Shown: in pieces, positions 24,889 through 33,525 of the stretch | How positions within the stretch are numbered: the stretch's first letter is position 1 | Layout: each line of letters starts with the position of its first letter | Assembly: GCA_902787975.1 (NCBI GenBank) | Contig: CADAIP010000004.1 | Coordinates: forward strand, 124,001-188,000 | Reading direction: 5' to 3' | Source: Oscillospiraceae bacterium | Lineage (GTDB): Bacteria; Bacillota; Clostridia; Saccharofermentanales; Saccharofermentanaceae | Length of the DNA: 64,000 nt | Notes under the pieces: model-generated | What the model was told of the DNA's origin: nothing | The model's database searches: none | What the model saw: the letters and a program-made list of their open reading frames with translations, nothing else | Program-made: the position numbers and the translations under genes

Positions 24889-26826
24889 TTATGAAATATC
24901 AGAACCGGGCAATACTGTATCGTCGAATTCGACAACACGGTAGCCGTCACCGTACTTAACGGAGAGGATCATGCCGTTGCTCTCATATCCCATCATCTTT
25001 CTGGGCTCTAAGTTAACGATCATCGCAAGTGTCTTGCCGATAAGATCTTCAGGCTTGTAGTACTTGGCAATACCCGAAAGAACCTGTCTCTCACCGAAAC
25101 CGTCATCAACCTTGAACTTCAGGAGCTTGTCTGACTTGGGAACCTTTTCACACTCGAGTACCTTTACGGCTCTCAGATCCAAAGCAGCGAAATTATCGAA
25201 CTTTGTGAGGGGCTTCAAAGGCTCAAGATCCTTACCCTTCTCTTCTTCAGCAGGGAAAAGCTTATTGAGCTCATCAATCTCCTTATCGATATCGATTCTC
25301 GGGAAGAGAACGTCACCCTTAGTAACTGTTACGTTAGCTGCAAGAGCATGTCTTACCTTTGTTGACTCCCATGTTGTGTTGGAAGCATCAGCGCCGATCT
25401 GCTCATAGATCTTAGGAGATGTATGAGGCATTACAGGCTCCAAGAGGATTGCAACACGTCTGATCGCATCAAGGAGATTGTAAAGAACTGCAGCAAGTCT
25501 GGGCTTGGAAGAATCATCCTTTGCAAGCTTCCAGGGCTCGTTCTCGTCAATATACTTGTTCGCTCTTGCGATAACGCTGAAGATCTTAGCAAGGCCTTCT
25601 GAGAAGCGCATCGTCTCAAAAGTCTCCGAAACAAAATCAGGAAGGGCGTCAAGCTGCTCTAAAAGCTCGTTATCAGCATCTGTAAATTCCTTCTCTTCAG
25701 GAAGTGTGCCGTCAAAATACTTGATAGCCATTGCAACCGTTCTGGATACAAGGTTACCGAGATCGTTTGCAAGGTCTGAGTTGATTCTTGCGAACATCTG
25801 CTCATTTGAATAAGGGCAGTCAGAACCGAATACCATCTCTCTTAAGAGGTGATATCTCAGAGCATCAACGCCGTATCTCTCGCAAAGTACGAAAGGATCT
25901 ATAACATTACCCTTTGACTTACTCATCTTGCCGCCGTCAAATGTGATCCAGCCGTGGCCATAGACCTTCTTAGGAAGGGGCTCGCCCAATGCCATGAGGA
26001 ATGCAGGCCAGATAAGTGAGTGGAATCTTACGATCTCCTTAGCCATTACATGTGCATCTGCAGGCCAGTACTTCTCATAATCGTTGTAAGTATCATTCAT
26101 GAAGCCCAGGAGCGAGATATAGTTTGTAAGTGCATCCATCCAGACATAGATGTAGTGACCTTCATCAATGGTAACGGGGATGCCCCACTTTACGCTCGTT
26201 CTGGATACGCAGAGATCCTGAAGACCGGGTTCGATGAAGTTGTTGATCATCTCATTAACTCTGGACTTAGGTTCAAGGAAGTTCTTCTCGGGATCAAGGA
26301 GCAGTTCCTTAAGCCTGGGGCCGAATTCTGAAAGCTTGAAGAAGTAAGCTTCCTCTGAAGCCTCTGTTACTTCTCTTCCGCAGTCAGGGCACTTGCCGTC
26401 AACAAGCTGACTCTCAGTCCAGAAAGACTCACATGGTGTGCAGTATTTGCCCCTGTACTCGCCCTTGTAGATATAGCCGTCATTGTAGAGCTTTTCGAAC
26501 ATGTTCTGAACGGTCTTGATATGGTAATCATCAGTAGTTCTGACGAATCTGTCATACTTGATTCCGAGTGTTGCCCAAAGCTTTTTGAAGTTAGCAACGA
26601 TCTCGTCAACATAGGCCTTGGGAGTGATGCCCATTTCCTGAGCCTTCTTCTCGATCTTCTGGCCGTGCTCATCTGTACCTGTGGAGAACATTACATCATA
26701 GCCCTGCATTCGCTTCATTCTTGCGATAGCATCGCATGCAAGAGTCGAATAGCAGTGTCCGATATGCGGATTGCCCGACGGATAGTAGATCGGTGTCGTG
26801 ATGTAGAATGTCTTTTTATCAGCCAT
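24889..26826 (-). CDS. metG: Methionyl-tRNA synthetase
   Basis: Class I synthetase of 645 residues that charges tRNA-Met with methionine in the cytoplasm. The HIGH motif is PHIGHCYS near residue 20. A zinc knuckle (CTPC..CPDC) lies at about 127-147, and KMSKS is seen as GGKMSKSKGN near 300. An anticodon-binding helical domain follows. A C-terminal EMAP/Trbp-like tRNA-binding domain (about 535-645, LRAVKVLECEKVP) supports dimerisation. The length is normal. GAGGAGG precedes the ATG, and a consensus promoter lies 47 nt upstream. Confidence 0.97.
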   Translation of the reverse strand: MADKKTFYITTPIYYPSGNPHIGHCYSTLACDAIARMKRMQGYDVMFSTGTDEHGQKIEKKAQEMGITPKAYVDEIVANFKKLWATLGIKYDRFVRTTDDYHIKTVQNMFEKLYNDGYIYKGEYRGKYCTPCESFWTESQLVDGKCPDCGREVTEASEEAYFFKLSEFGPRLKELLLDPEKNFLEPKSRVNEMINNFIEPGLQDLCVSRTSVKWGIPVTIDEGHYIYVWMDALTNYISLLGFMNDTYNDYEKYWPADAHVMAKEIVRFHSLIWPAFLMALGEPLPKKVYGHGWITFDGGKMSKSKGNVIDPFVLCERYGVDALRYHLLREMVFGSDCPYSNEQMFARINSDLANDLGNLVSRTVAMAIKYFDGTLPEEKEFTDADNELLEQLDALPDFVSETFETMRFSEGLAKIFSVIARANKYIDENEPWKLAKDDSSKPRLAAVLYNLLDAIRRVAILLEPVMPHTSPKIYEQIGADASNTTWESTKVRHALAANVTVTKGDVLFPRIDIDKEIDELNKLFPAEEEKGKDLEPLKPLTKFDNFAALDLRAVKVLECEKVPKSDKLLKFKVDDGFGERQVLSGIAKYYKPEDLIGKTLAMIVNLEPRKMMGYESNGMILSVKYGDGYRVVEFDDTVLPGSDIS

Positions 26827-26872
26827 GATGTTCCTCCTCGCGCGTATATTAATAGGAGCGCGTAACTAAAAG

Positions 26873-26901
26873 ATTATAGTTATTTATCCGCGAGTTTTCA
26901 A
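26873..26901 (-). promoter_or_regulatory. SigA-type promoter of metG
   Basis: On the minus strand, -35 TTGAAA (26896-26901), a 17-nt spacer and -10 TATAAT (26873-26878). The expected start point gives a leader of about 40 nt, too short for a T-box or SAM riboswitch. Confidence 0.8.
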
Positions 26902-27165
26902 GAATAGGGCTGAATGCCCAACTTCCTGACACGCAAAATATGCCAAAATACTCTTTTTTTCGCAAAATGGACTATAAAACCGCGAAAAAGTATACCAATT
27001 TCCTTGAAAAACAAAAAAATGGTATACCACAGTATTTCAATCAAAACCCAGTCTCAATTTTTGCCCAAAAGTCTCAAATACAGGCCCCTTTTTTCATTTT
27101 CAGTGAATTCATGCGCACAAACCGCAAACTACTTCATATGATGTTACTAAAGGAGGCAACTGAAT
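26902..27165. other. AT-rich non-coding leader with repeats
   Basis: No gene is seen here. The stretch is markedly A/T-rich with several poly-A and poly-T runs. It contains an imperfect hairpin (26948-26963 with 26982-26993), a perfect 8-bp inverted repeat GTATACCA/TGGTATAC (26990-26997 and 27020-27027) and the direct repeat AGTCTCAA at 27050 and 27070, 20 bp apart. It leads into the nuclease-like gene, whose AGGAGG ribosome site is at the right end. Confidence 0.6.
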
Positions 27166-27942
27166 ATGCTGGATGCTATTAAAAGTCGAAAAGAATTGCT
27201 TTCCAGAACGATTGACAGACTTGCCGAAAAGATTGCCTCCCTGCCTGAAGGAAGCATTTTGGTTAAACACCATAATGGGACATCACATTTCATATATTAC
27301 AAAGGCAATCAGAAAACCAAATACCTGAGCAAGAAAGACCAGAGTCTAATTAAAAGCCTGGTTCAGAAAAAGTATCTGAAGTTAGTCCAAAATGCCGCAA
27401 AGCAAGAGGCTGAAGCACTAAGCAAGACAATTAAACTCTATCCCAGGACAAGAATGGAAAATGTTTATGATGATCTTCCTTCAGAACTAAAGAAACACGC
27501 CATACCCCTTGTTCCGGATGACGAACAGTATGCAGCTAAATGGCAGGCAGAGCCCTTCAAACCCAAACCTTTCAAAAAGGGTGCGCCTGAATACTATACG
27601 CTTAAGGGCGAACGCGTCAGGTCAAAATCTGAAGTCATAATAGCGGACAGACTAAATGCCAAGGGAATTCCCTACAAATACGAATGCCCACTCAAGGTAG
27701 GAAAAGAAATCATTCACCCGGATTTCACTATTCTCAGGATAAGTGACCGTAAAGTACTCTACCATGAGCATTGCGGGAAAATGTCTGATCCTGAATACAC
27801 CAAAGAAATACCCGAACGAGCTATCAAATATACGCGAAGCGGAATATTTCAAGGGGACAAGCTTTTCTACACCTTTGAGTCAGCAGAATGTCCTCTAAAT
27901 GTGAAAGTCATTGATGACTTCATCGAAAAGAACTACAGATAG
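27166..27942 (+). CDS. PD-(D/E)XK nuclease-like protein of unknown function
   Basis: Soluble protein of 258 residues. The first 95 residues are basic and helical. From about 150 the sequence matches a PD-(D/E)XK-type core: Glu156 in SKSEVIIADRL, Asp186 in IHPDFTI and Glu201 in YHEHCGK, where His replaces the usual Lys. That E-H-x-G pattern is known to me from uncharacterised clostridial proteins. The AGGAGG site 9 nt before the ATG fixes the start. It stands alone on the plus strand amid minus-strand housekeeping genes, with an AT-rich leader, which suggests acquisition. Nuclease activity is inferred; a defence role is only a guess. Confidence 0.65.
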   Translation: MLDAIKSRKELLSRTIDRLAEKIASLPEGSILVKHHNGTSHFIYYKGNQKTKYLSKKDQSLIKSLVQKKYLKLVQNAAKQEAEALSKTIKLYPRTRMENVYDDLPSELKKHAIPLVPDDEQYAAKWQAEPFKPKPFKKGAPEYYTLKGERVRSKSEVIIADRLNAKGIPYKYECPLKVGKEIIHPDFTILRISDRKVLYHEHCGKMSDPEYTKEIPERAIKYTRSGIFQGDKLFYTFESAECPLNVKVIDDFIEKNYR

Positions 27943-27960
27943 GCCTGTTATCTTTGATAA

Positions 27961-27982
27961 AAGGCGGGCTTAAACCCGCCTT
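27961..27982 (+). terminator. Stem-loop after the nuclease-like gene
   Basis: A perfect 8-bp GC-rich stem (AAGGCGGG with CCCGCCTT) and a 6-nt loop lie 18 nt after the stop codon. The tail is not T-rich, so efficiency is uncertain. Confidence 0.6.
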
Positions 27983-27993
27983 GAACACAAATA

Positions 27994-28064
27994 AGCACCT
28001 GCAAGCATGCAGTCAAGGGTTCAAGCGCCAGCGTCCCTTGACGGCTAATTGCGCAGCAGGTGCT
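27994..28064. repeat. Nested hairpin element
   Basis: A 71-bp element closed by a perfect 9-bp stem (AGCACCTGC 27994-28002 with GCAGGTGCT 28056-28064). Inside it is a second perfect 8-bp stem (GTCAAGGG 28012-28019 with CCCTTGAC 28035-28042), plus the palindrome GCATGC. It lies between convergent genes, 6 nt past the rsmI stop. It may act as a terminator, or be a copy of a small palindromic repeat family; only one copy is seen in this window. Confidence 0.6.
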
Positions 28065-28070
28065 ATAAAC

Positions 28071-28889
28071 TCAGCTTTCAGATGCGATCTTATAAGCCTC
28101 TTTCTTATTCATTCCCGTGTATTCGGATACAACAGAAGCAATATCCTTGGATGACATACCCTTTGCTTTCAGGAGAGCGATAAGCTCTGCCCCGTCTCCT
28201 GCCGCAACCATGGTCTTCTGTTCTAAGGGTTCAAGGCAGATGCAGAATTCGCCTCTCGGTTCGTTTGTCTTGTAATACTCCACAGCTTCAGAGACCGTCA
28301 TCCTGAGAACTTCTTCATATTTCTTTGTAAGCTCGCGGCACAAAGCGATACGGCTGTCAGCAAAACCTGTTTCAACCAGTTCATCAAGAAGTTTCTTCAG
28401 GCGGTGCGGAGCCTCGTAAAGAACAATGGTCTCCCCTATCAGCGTCAAAGCCTTAAGACGTTCTCTTCTCTTGGATCCTTCAGAGGGCAAAAAACCTTCG
28501 AAGTGGAAATATCTTGTATCAAGTCCTGAAATGCTCAAAGCAGCTGTAACAGCTGACGGCCCCGGGATAACCGATACCTCAATACCGTTTAAAGCTGCAA
28601 GTGATGCCAGATCTGCACCTGGGTCACTGATCGCGGGCATGCCTGCATCGGACACTTCGGCGACATTGAGGCCCTGCTTTAAAAGGTCCATGATGCCGTT
28701 GCCGCTGGCAGCCTTGTTGTGCTCGTGGTAAGCGATCAGGCGCTTGCCGTTTATCCCAAGCTGTGAGAGCAGAATGCCCGTAACTCTTGTATCCTCGCAC
28801 GCAATAACATCTACGCTCTTAAGCACCTCGCAGGCGCGGGGCGACATATCATCAAGATTTCCAATAGGTGTACCGACTAGATAAAGCAA
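28071..28889 (-). CDS. rsmI: 16S rRNA (cytidine1402-2'-O)-methyltransferase
   Basis: SAM-dependent methyltransferase of 272 residues that 2'-O-methylates C1402 in the decoding centre of 16S rRNA. The tetrapyrrole-methylase fold is clear: LVGTPIGNLDD at the N-terminus, ACEDTR, SDAGMPAISDPG, VIPGPSAVTAAL and ETIVLYEAPHRL. The length is normal. A TTG start at 28889 gives this canonical N-terminus and overlaps the upstream methyltransferase gene by 13 bp, so translation is probably coupled. Confidence 0.95.
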   Translation of the reverse strand: MLYLVGTPIGNLDDMSPRACEVLKSVDVIACEDTRVTGILLSQLGINGKRLIAYHEHNKAASGNGIMDLLKQGLNVAEVSDAGMPAISDPGADLASLAALNGIEVSVIPGPSAVTAALSISGLDTRYFHFEGFLPSEGSKRRERLKALTLIGETIVLYEAPHRLKKLLDELVETGFADSRIALCRELTKKYEEVLRMTVSEAVEYYKTNEPRGEFCICLEPLEQKTMVAAGDGAELIALLKAKGMSSKDIASVVSEYTGMNKKEAYKIASES

Positions 28890-29683
28890 TCTGAGTGTTC
28901 CTCCTCATATATTTGTGCCGCTCTTGAAGTCAGGGCCGAAGAGTCTTCCTCATTGATAAACAGAGGCGGCAGGACTTTAAATTCAGCGTTGGGTGACCCT
29001 TTCCTCCCTGCTATCAAGGCAAGGAAAGCATCTTTTGATGCATTTGCATGAACGGTTAAAAGACGTACCGGCGTGATCTTATATTTTGAATACAGCGAAA
29101 AGCATTCCGGCACCCTGTCAGGGCTGATGCACATAACTGCATAACCGCCGCTCGTCCTCGTCCTAAGTGACTGCACGCGGACAAAATCTTCAAGGCCGCC
29201 CTGCAAAGAGAATCTTGCCGTCGACTCATGAAGAGATTTAACGCTTGTATCGGTGACTGAACCCTTTGTGCCATCATAAAATGGCGGATTCATGAAGACT
29301 ACGTCGTAAGCTTTGTTCTTTATCTCTGACGGAAGTTCGCGCAGGTCACAATTATATGCTGCGATACGTTCTTCAAGTCCGTTGAGTTTTATGTTTTCGC
29401 AGAAGACCTTATATGCAAGTTCAACCAGCTCGACACCGTCGATGTGCGCTTTTTTTGATCTGGCAGAAACAAGAAGCGACACACCGCCTGTTCCGCTCCC
29501 CAATTCCAGCATCTCACACGGCTTACCGTTGCGGACGAACGATGATGCAAACCACGCCAAAAGAACGCTGGCCGTATCGAGCTTATAACAGTCTTTGTGC
29601 TGCAAAAGCTTAAGACCGTCGCGCCCGAGATCTTCAGGCACGATGTTTTCGCCTTCGATATTTACTACAAATTGATCAGACAA
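28877..29683 (-). CDS. tRNA1(Val) (adenine37-N6)-methyltransferase-like protein
   Basis: Class I SAM methyltransferase of 268 residues. The SAM site is LELGSGTGGVSLL, and the catalytic N6-adenine motif is NPPF (VVFMNPPFYDG). The order and length match TrmN6/YfiC proteins, which usually sit beside rsmI in Bacillota, as here. The exact tRNA target is inferred from the family. Confidence 0.85.
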   Translation of the reverse strand: MSDQFVVNIEGENIVPEDLGRDGLKLLQHKDCYKLDTASVLLAWFASSFVRNGKPCEMLELGSGTGGVSLLVSARSKKAHIDGVELVELAYKVFCENIKLNGLEERIAAYNCDLRELPSEIKNKAYDVVFMNPPFYDGTKGSVTDTSVKSLHESTARFSLQGGLEDFVRVQSLRTRTSGGYAVMCISPDRVPECFSLYSKYKITPVRLLTVHANASKDAFLALIAGRKGSPNAEFKVLPPLFINEEDSSALTSRAAQIYEEEHSDCFI

Positions 29684-29746
29684 ATATCACTACCGCCGTT
29701 CTTAATGAGTTACAAGATATTATACAATTATTTGCAGAGCACGCTG

Positions 29747-30211
29747 TCACTTCTTATACTTATTCAGCGCTTCCTGCATCTTTTTGTTCTCGGCGTTTTC
29801 TTCGAGGCGCATGAGGAATGCACTGACAGCGGCGCATAGAGTAAAAGATACAATAAAGCCGATCCAGGCTGCCACACTATCCAGAGGGAACCATCCGAAC
29901 ACAACGGCAAAAGCGGTTATTGCGATCAGTATCGTTGCAAAGAACAGGATATTTCTGACGATAAGTGCCATGTTTTTAATAAGAATATCCGTAAGGAAAA
30001 TATTCTGTGCTGCCGTAACGATCAGGACGAGCAGAAACAGTTCCAGCAAAGTGGCTGTAGACAGACCGGCAGAACCCAAAGAGAACAATGTCGATACACT
30101 TCCGGCCTCATTTCCGATTATCAGGTTGATGACTATGAAGATCATGATCATTACTCCGTATATCGAAAACATCTGTCCTATATAGTTAAAAACGGTCTTT
30201 TTATCTTCCAT
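29747..30211 (-). CDS. DUF3021-like four-helix membrane protein
   Basis: Membrane protein of 154 residues with four hydrophobic helices and a short charged cytoplasmic tail. It follows a LytTR regulator with a TAATG stop/start overlap. This pairing matches LytTR regulatory systems, in which a small DUF3021-type membrane protein restrains the regulator. The family call rests on topology and context rather than sequence motifs. Confidence 0.7.
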   Translation of the reverse strand: MEDKKTVFNYIGQMFSIYGVMIMIFIVINLIIGNEAGSVSTLFSLGSAGLSTATLLELFLLVLIVTAAQNIFLTDILIKNMALIVRNILFFATILIAITAFAVVFGWFPLDSVAAWIGFIVSFTLCAAVSAFLMRLEENAENKKMQEALNKYKK

Positions 30212-30651
30212 TACCTTAACCCCAGCTTCTTTCTAAGTTCATCAGAATACATGCGCGACACTACGATCTGCTCGCCGTTTTGCAAAGTTATCCTGATCTT
30301 GCGGTTTACATCAGTCTTTAAGCTCTTTATCTTGCGCAGATTGACGATGCTGTTCTTACTGATCCTCAGGAAGTCACGCTCTATGAGTTCCTGTTCGATC
30401 TCATAGAGCTTTAATTCTGACTCGTAGTTTTCGGAATTCGTATAAACGAACGTCTTCCTGTCGACTGCTTCGATATAAAGGATCTTCTCAGTCTCGAGCA
30501 GATAAGTCTCGTTATCTTTACGGACAGCTATCTGCATGTCGATCATGCGCATCATCGCGACAATTCTCTCAATGTCGTTATTCAGATGCGGTGCTCTTAT
30601 GATGACCTCCGTGTCGTCATATTTGCCGTCAATGTCCAGATTGATCTTCAT
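30211..30651 (-). CDS. LytTR-family DNA-binding regulator
   Basis: Regulator of 146 residues. The N-terminal half has no receiver domain and no phospho-acceptor Asp. The C-terminal LytTR domain shows its markers: ILYIEAVDRKTFVY, LKLYEIEQEL and FLRISKNSIVNLRKI. Such receiver-less LytTR proteins are usually controlled by a membrane partner, here the next gene. It overlaps the upstream permease gene by 1 bp and is part of a four-gene operon. Confidence 0.88.
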   Translation of the reverse strand: MKINLDIDGKYDDTEVIIRAPHLNNDIERIVAMMRMIDMQIAVRKDNETYLLETEKILYIEAVDRKTFVYTNSENYESELKLYEIEQELIERDFLRISKNSIVNLRKIKSLKTDVNRKIRITLQNGEQIVVSRMYSDELRKKLGLR

Positions 30652-31337
30652 TATTCAAGTCCTTTTCTTTTGAAGGCTGCGAAGAAGAGCGAGAGTGCCA
30701 GAAGCGCGTTTACTGCAACAACAAGCATGGTCTCAGCCTTTATCCCGTCAAAAGTCATATTGCCGAGAAGTTCACGGATCTGCTGCGTATAAAAGATCCC
30801 GGCTATCTTTTCTATTTTATCATTGAACATTGCAAGCATAGGCATAAATGAAAATATGAGCATTACCGGAAGTGACAGGGATGTTGCGGCCATCTGGTTA
30901 GATGCGATGATACCGATGCACGCGCCGATCGCGATCGAGATTATAAATCCTGCTGCCATTACGCCGAGATAGAATGGAATGTCATCTAATGGAAGCGTAG
31001 TTGCCATTACCCCTGCACCTGCCATGCAGATCGTCCAGACATAGATCCCGATGCCAGCAAGATATTCCCAGGCTTTTACATTCGCCATCGTAAGAACGCG
31101 GAGCGTATTCTTCTCTTTCTCTTCAGCAATGATCGATGCGACTGCCACGAGCGGTGCCATACCCATGTACATTACCGAGAAGAGTTTTGTAAAGAACAGT
31201 TCAGGCATGTCGGGAATGTTTATCGCATTTTCGAAAATTAGTGTCAGCACAGGAAACATCACAAACTGGATAAGTACGGTTTTGTTCTTCAATGTATCCT
31301 TTATCTGCTTTTTGATTATCACACCGATGTTATGCAT
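30651..31337 (-). CDS. ABC-2 type transporter permease
   Basis: Membrane protein of about 228 residues with six hydrophobic helices; the first region (VLIQFVMFPVLTLIFENAI) is typical of ABC-2 permeases. The ATG at 31337 is chosen because AGGAGG lies 6 nt upstream; it overlaps the end of the ATPase gene by 8 bp. An earlier in-frame ATG at 31361 has no such site. Together with the ATPase it would form an exporter controlled by the LytTR pair; the substrate is unknown. Confidence 0.8.
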   Translation of the reverse strand: MHNIGVIIKKQIKDTLKNKTVLIQFVMFPVLTLIFENAINIPDMPELFFTKLFSVMYMGMAPLVAVASIIAEEKEKNTLRVLTMANVKAWEYLAGIGIYVWTICMAGAGVMATTLPLDDIPFYLGVMAAGFIISIAIGACIGIIASNQMAATSLSLPVMLIFSFMPMLAMFNDKIEKIAGIFYTQQIRELLGNMTFDGIKAETMLVVAVNALLALSLFFAAFKRKGLE

Positions 31338-32193
31338 ACCTGACCTCCTCATTGTCTTCAAGTCTTCTGCCGGTAAGTTCGATAAATACTGTCTCCAAAG
31401 TCGGCTCCGAAGAGTGTATCGTCTCGATCTTCCCCTGAGACATAAGACTCATTATCTTTGCTGCCGCTTCATCACAATGAGGAAGCTCAATATCCTCACC
31501 CGACGTAAGATGGATATTTATCGTCTTCTGGTGGTTATATCTTCTGCAGAGTTCTTCGGGCGCGCCTCTGTCAACGATCTTACCTTCGTTAAGCAGCGCG
31601 ACTTCATCACAAAGAACAGCTGCTTCTTCCATGTTGTGTGTCGTAAGGAATATAGTGCATCCAGAAGCTTTGCAGTCCGAGATCAGCTTATGGATGTATT
31701 TCATCGTCATAGGATCCAGGCCGCTCGTGGGTTCATCAAGAAACAATAACTTCGGCGAGATCATGAGGACCCTTGCAAGCTGGAGTCTTGCCCGCATGCC
31801 CTTGGATAATTTCATCGCAGGCTTTTTAGCGCTGTCGCCAAGTCCGACCTGTGTCAGAGTCGTCATTGCTTTTGACTTATCGATCTCATAGATATCTGCA
31901 AATATCCTGAGGTTATCGATGCATGACATACGCTCATAGACTCCGTGGTTATCCATCATGATACCGATATGCTTTTTGTCGGCTCCGGTAAGTGTCCTGA
32001 CATCCTTGCCGAGAACACTGATGTCACCGCTGTCAAACGCTAACTGGCCTGTAAGGATCTTAATTAGTGTCGTCTTGCCTGCTCCGGAAGGTCCGAGCAG
32101 TCCGAAAATAGTGCCCGGCTTTATATCGAGACCGATGCCGGAAAGGACCTGCTTCCCTGCAAAGCTCTTGCATATTCCATTTGCTCTGATCAT
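31330..32193 (-). CDS. ABC transporter ATP-binding protein
   Basis: ATPase of 287 residues: Walker A GPSGAGKTT, Q-loop region MMDNHGVYE, signature LSKGMRARLQ, Walker B LLFLDEPTSGLDP and H-loop LTTHNMEEA. The C-terminal extension of about 70 residues suits drug- or peptide-export ATPases of the CcmA group. It is the first gene of the ATPase-permease-LytTR-DUF3021 operon, and the phased repeats upstream may bind the LytTR protein. Confidence 0.9.
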   Translation of the reverse strand: MIRANGICKSFAGKQVLSGIGLDIKPGTIFGLLGPSGAGKTTLIKILTGQLAFDSGDISVLGKDVRTLTGADKKHIGIMMDNHGVYERMSCIDNLRIFADIYEIDKSKAMTTLTQVGLGDSAKKPAMKLSKGMRARLQLARVLMISPKLLFLDEPTSGLDPMTMKYIHKLISDCKASGCTIFLTTHNMEEAAVLCDEVALLNEGKIVDRGAPEELCRRYNHQKTINIHLTSGEDIELPHCDEAAAKIMSLMSQGKIETIHSSEPTLETVFIELTGRRLEDNEEVRYA

Positions 32194-32264
32194 AACTAAA
32201 CTCCTTTGACCTTTGTTGGCACAAAACTAACAAAGTCCAATTGAGCATTCAATACATCATTACA

Positions 32265-32294
32265 TGAGTTGCCGTTTGCGTGTTCTAAGTTGCC
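32265..32294. promoter_or_regulatory. Paired direct repeats, candidate LytTR binding site
   Basis: TGAGTTGCC (32265-32273) and TAAGTTGCC (32286-32294) are direct repeats differing at one base and starting 21 bp apart, two helical turns. This is the geometry used by LytTR dimers (9-bp boxes with a 12-bp spacer). They lie about 70-100 bp upstream of the LytTR/ABC operon start. Confidence 0.55.
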
Positions 32295-32316
32295 AAAAAA
32301 GGCACTTTACTGCATA

Positions 32317-33525
32317 TCAGATTCTCTTACGATCTTTCAACACATGATGCGTAACGATCATCTTATCGTTAACGGTAATGATACCTATAAGATTCTTACC
32401 GTATGATACTACAGGAGGAACAAATGCAATATCTGAAATCCTGAAGTAGCCGAATTCTGTCCTTATATCGGACCTCATGAGATTAGTAATACTCAGATCT
32501 TTTTTCTTTACGTTCTGACCGTAATTCATTATGTCAGCAAATCTTGCCGTATTGCGCGTGTGATATGCGCCGACCGCCTCAAGACTTAACGTGTCGATAA
32601 GTGCCGGATCTATCTCTCCAATAAAATGAAGAACGCTGTACTTCACCCTGGGATCTGCAAGCCTTTTCTTCATCAGCTGATTTATCTTTACTGCATTTTC
32701 TCCAACGCTTAACTTACCGTTATATCTGTAACTGATATGAATTCCTGTCGCAAAGTTTCCCATGTTGCGGTTAGCGGTTAATCTTCCATCGACAGCAAAT
32801 CCCACATCAGCTCTATAAGGTATGTCTTTTATCCATAAAGCAACCAGATAGGATGTAAGTGAACACCCCGCTTCTTTTGATTTTGCAAGAAGATCCGTTA
32901 ATGCATCGCTGGAATATTCTTCAACAACGGTTTTCGTCTTGTGATCCTTCCAGAAATCACTGTACGCTTTATCCATGTCAGCATAAGTAAATACCCGTCT
33001 CTGACGCGCCCAGCGATTATTCCAAAACTTAACAAACTGCCTGTAAAGATAAGGCAGTTCACTGTCTTTTGGGAGAGCCGATACGGGAAGGTTTTCAAAC
33101 GCAACGTAACCGACATCTTCACCTGCAAAAAGTCTCATGAATGTCTCAATAAAATACAGAAGCGACTTACCGTCACCACCCAGGTGATGCATAAGAAAAA
33201 CTATCCCGTCGGGCGATAAGAAACCTCTTATGTACTCCCCTTCTTCTATACGGAAGCGAAGGCCTTCATTTGCATTTATCAGTTCTTCAAAACCTAACGG
33301 AGATTCGCTAAAGCTGCTCATGGGTCTTTCGCAGTCAACATAGAAAGCATCACCGTTATCTTCAATGATTACTTTGGAATTTAAGATCTCATATGATGCG
33401 ACTGCTTTATAAAATGCCTTTTCGAGTTCTTCGAAAAGAACTTCACCTTCGATCCTTACGCGCATGGCAATAACCATGTTCACGTCGAACAGGTTCTCGC
33501 GTTCTGTTTCTATCCTGTATCTCAT
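32317..33525 (-). CDS. Condensation-fold acyltransferase (PapA/AtfA/NRPS-C-like)
   Basis: Soluble protein of 402 residues with the HHxxxDG catalytic motif of the condensation superfamily, seen as LMHHLGGDGKS. It stands alone without adenylation or carrier domains, so it is more like PapA-type or wax-ester-type acyltransferases than a peptide synthetase. It probably joins an acyl-CoA or acyl-carrier thioester to an alcohol or amine. It overlaps the short-chain dehydrogenase gene by 4 bp (ATGA), and a TetR regulator heads the operon. The product is unknown; a reduced or esterified lipid is a reasonable guess. Confidence 0.75.
   Translation of the reverse strand: MRYRIETERENLFDVNMVIAMRVRIEGEVLFEELEKAFYKAVASYEILNSKVIIEDNGDAFYVDCERPMSSFSESPLGFEELINANEGLRFRIEEGEYIRGFLSPDGIVFLMHHLGGDGKSLLYFIETFMRLFAGEDVGYVAFENLPVSALPKDSELPYLYRQFVKFWNNRWARQRRVFTYADMDKAYSDFWKDHKTKTVVEEYSSDALTDLLAKSKEAGCSLTSYLVALWIKDIPYRADVGFAVDGRLTANRNMGNFATGIHISYRYNGKLSVGENAVKINQLMKKRLADPRVKYSVLHFIGEIDPALIDTLSLEAVGAYHTRNTARFADIMNYGQNVKKKDLSITNLMRSDIRTEFGYFRISDIAFVPPVVSYGKNLIGIITVNDKMIVTHHVLKDRKRI

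Noticed and set aside
26902..27165. Type III toxin-antitoxin RNA repeats or a T-box before the nuclease-like gene
   Set aside because: Only one 8-bp direct repeat pair is present, not the several tandem copies needed, and no T-box signature is seen.
27994..28064. Integron attC site
   Set aside because: The folded element lacks the GTTRRRY/RYYYAAC core boxes, and no integrase is present.
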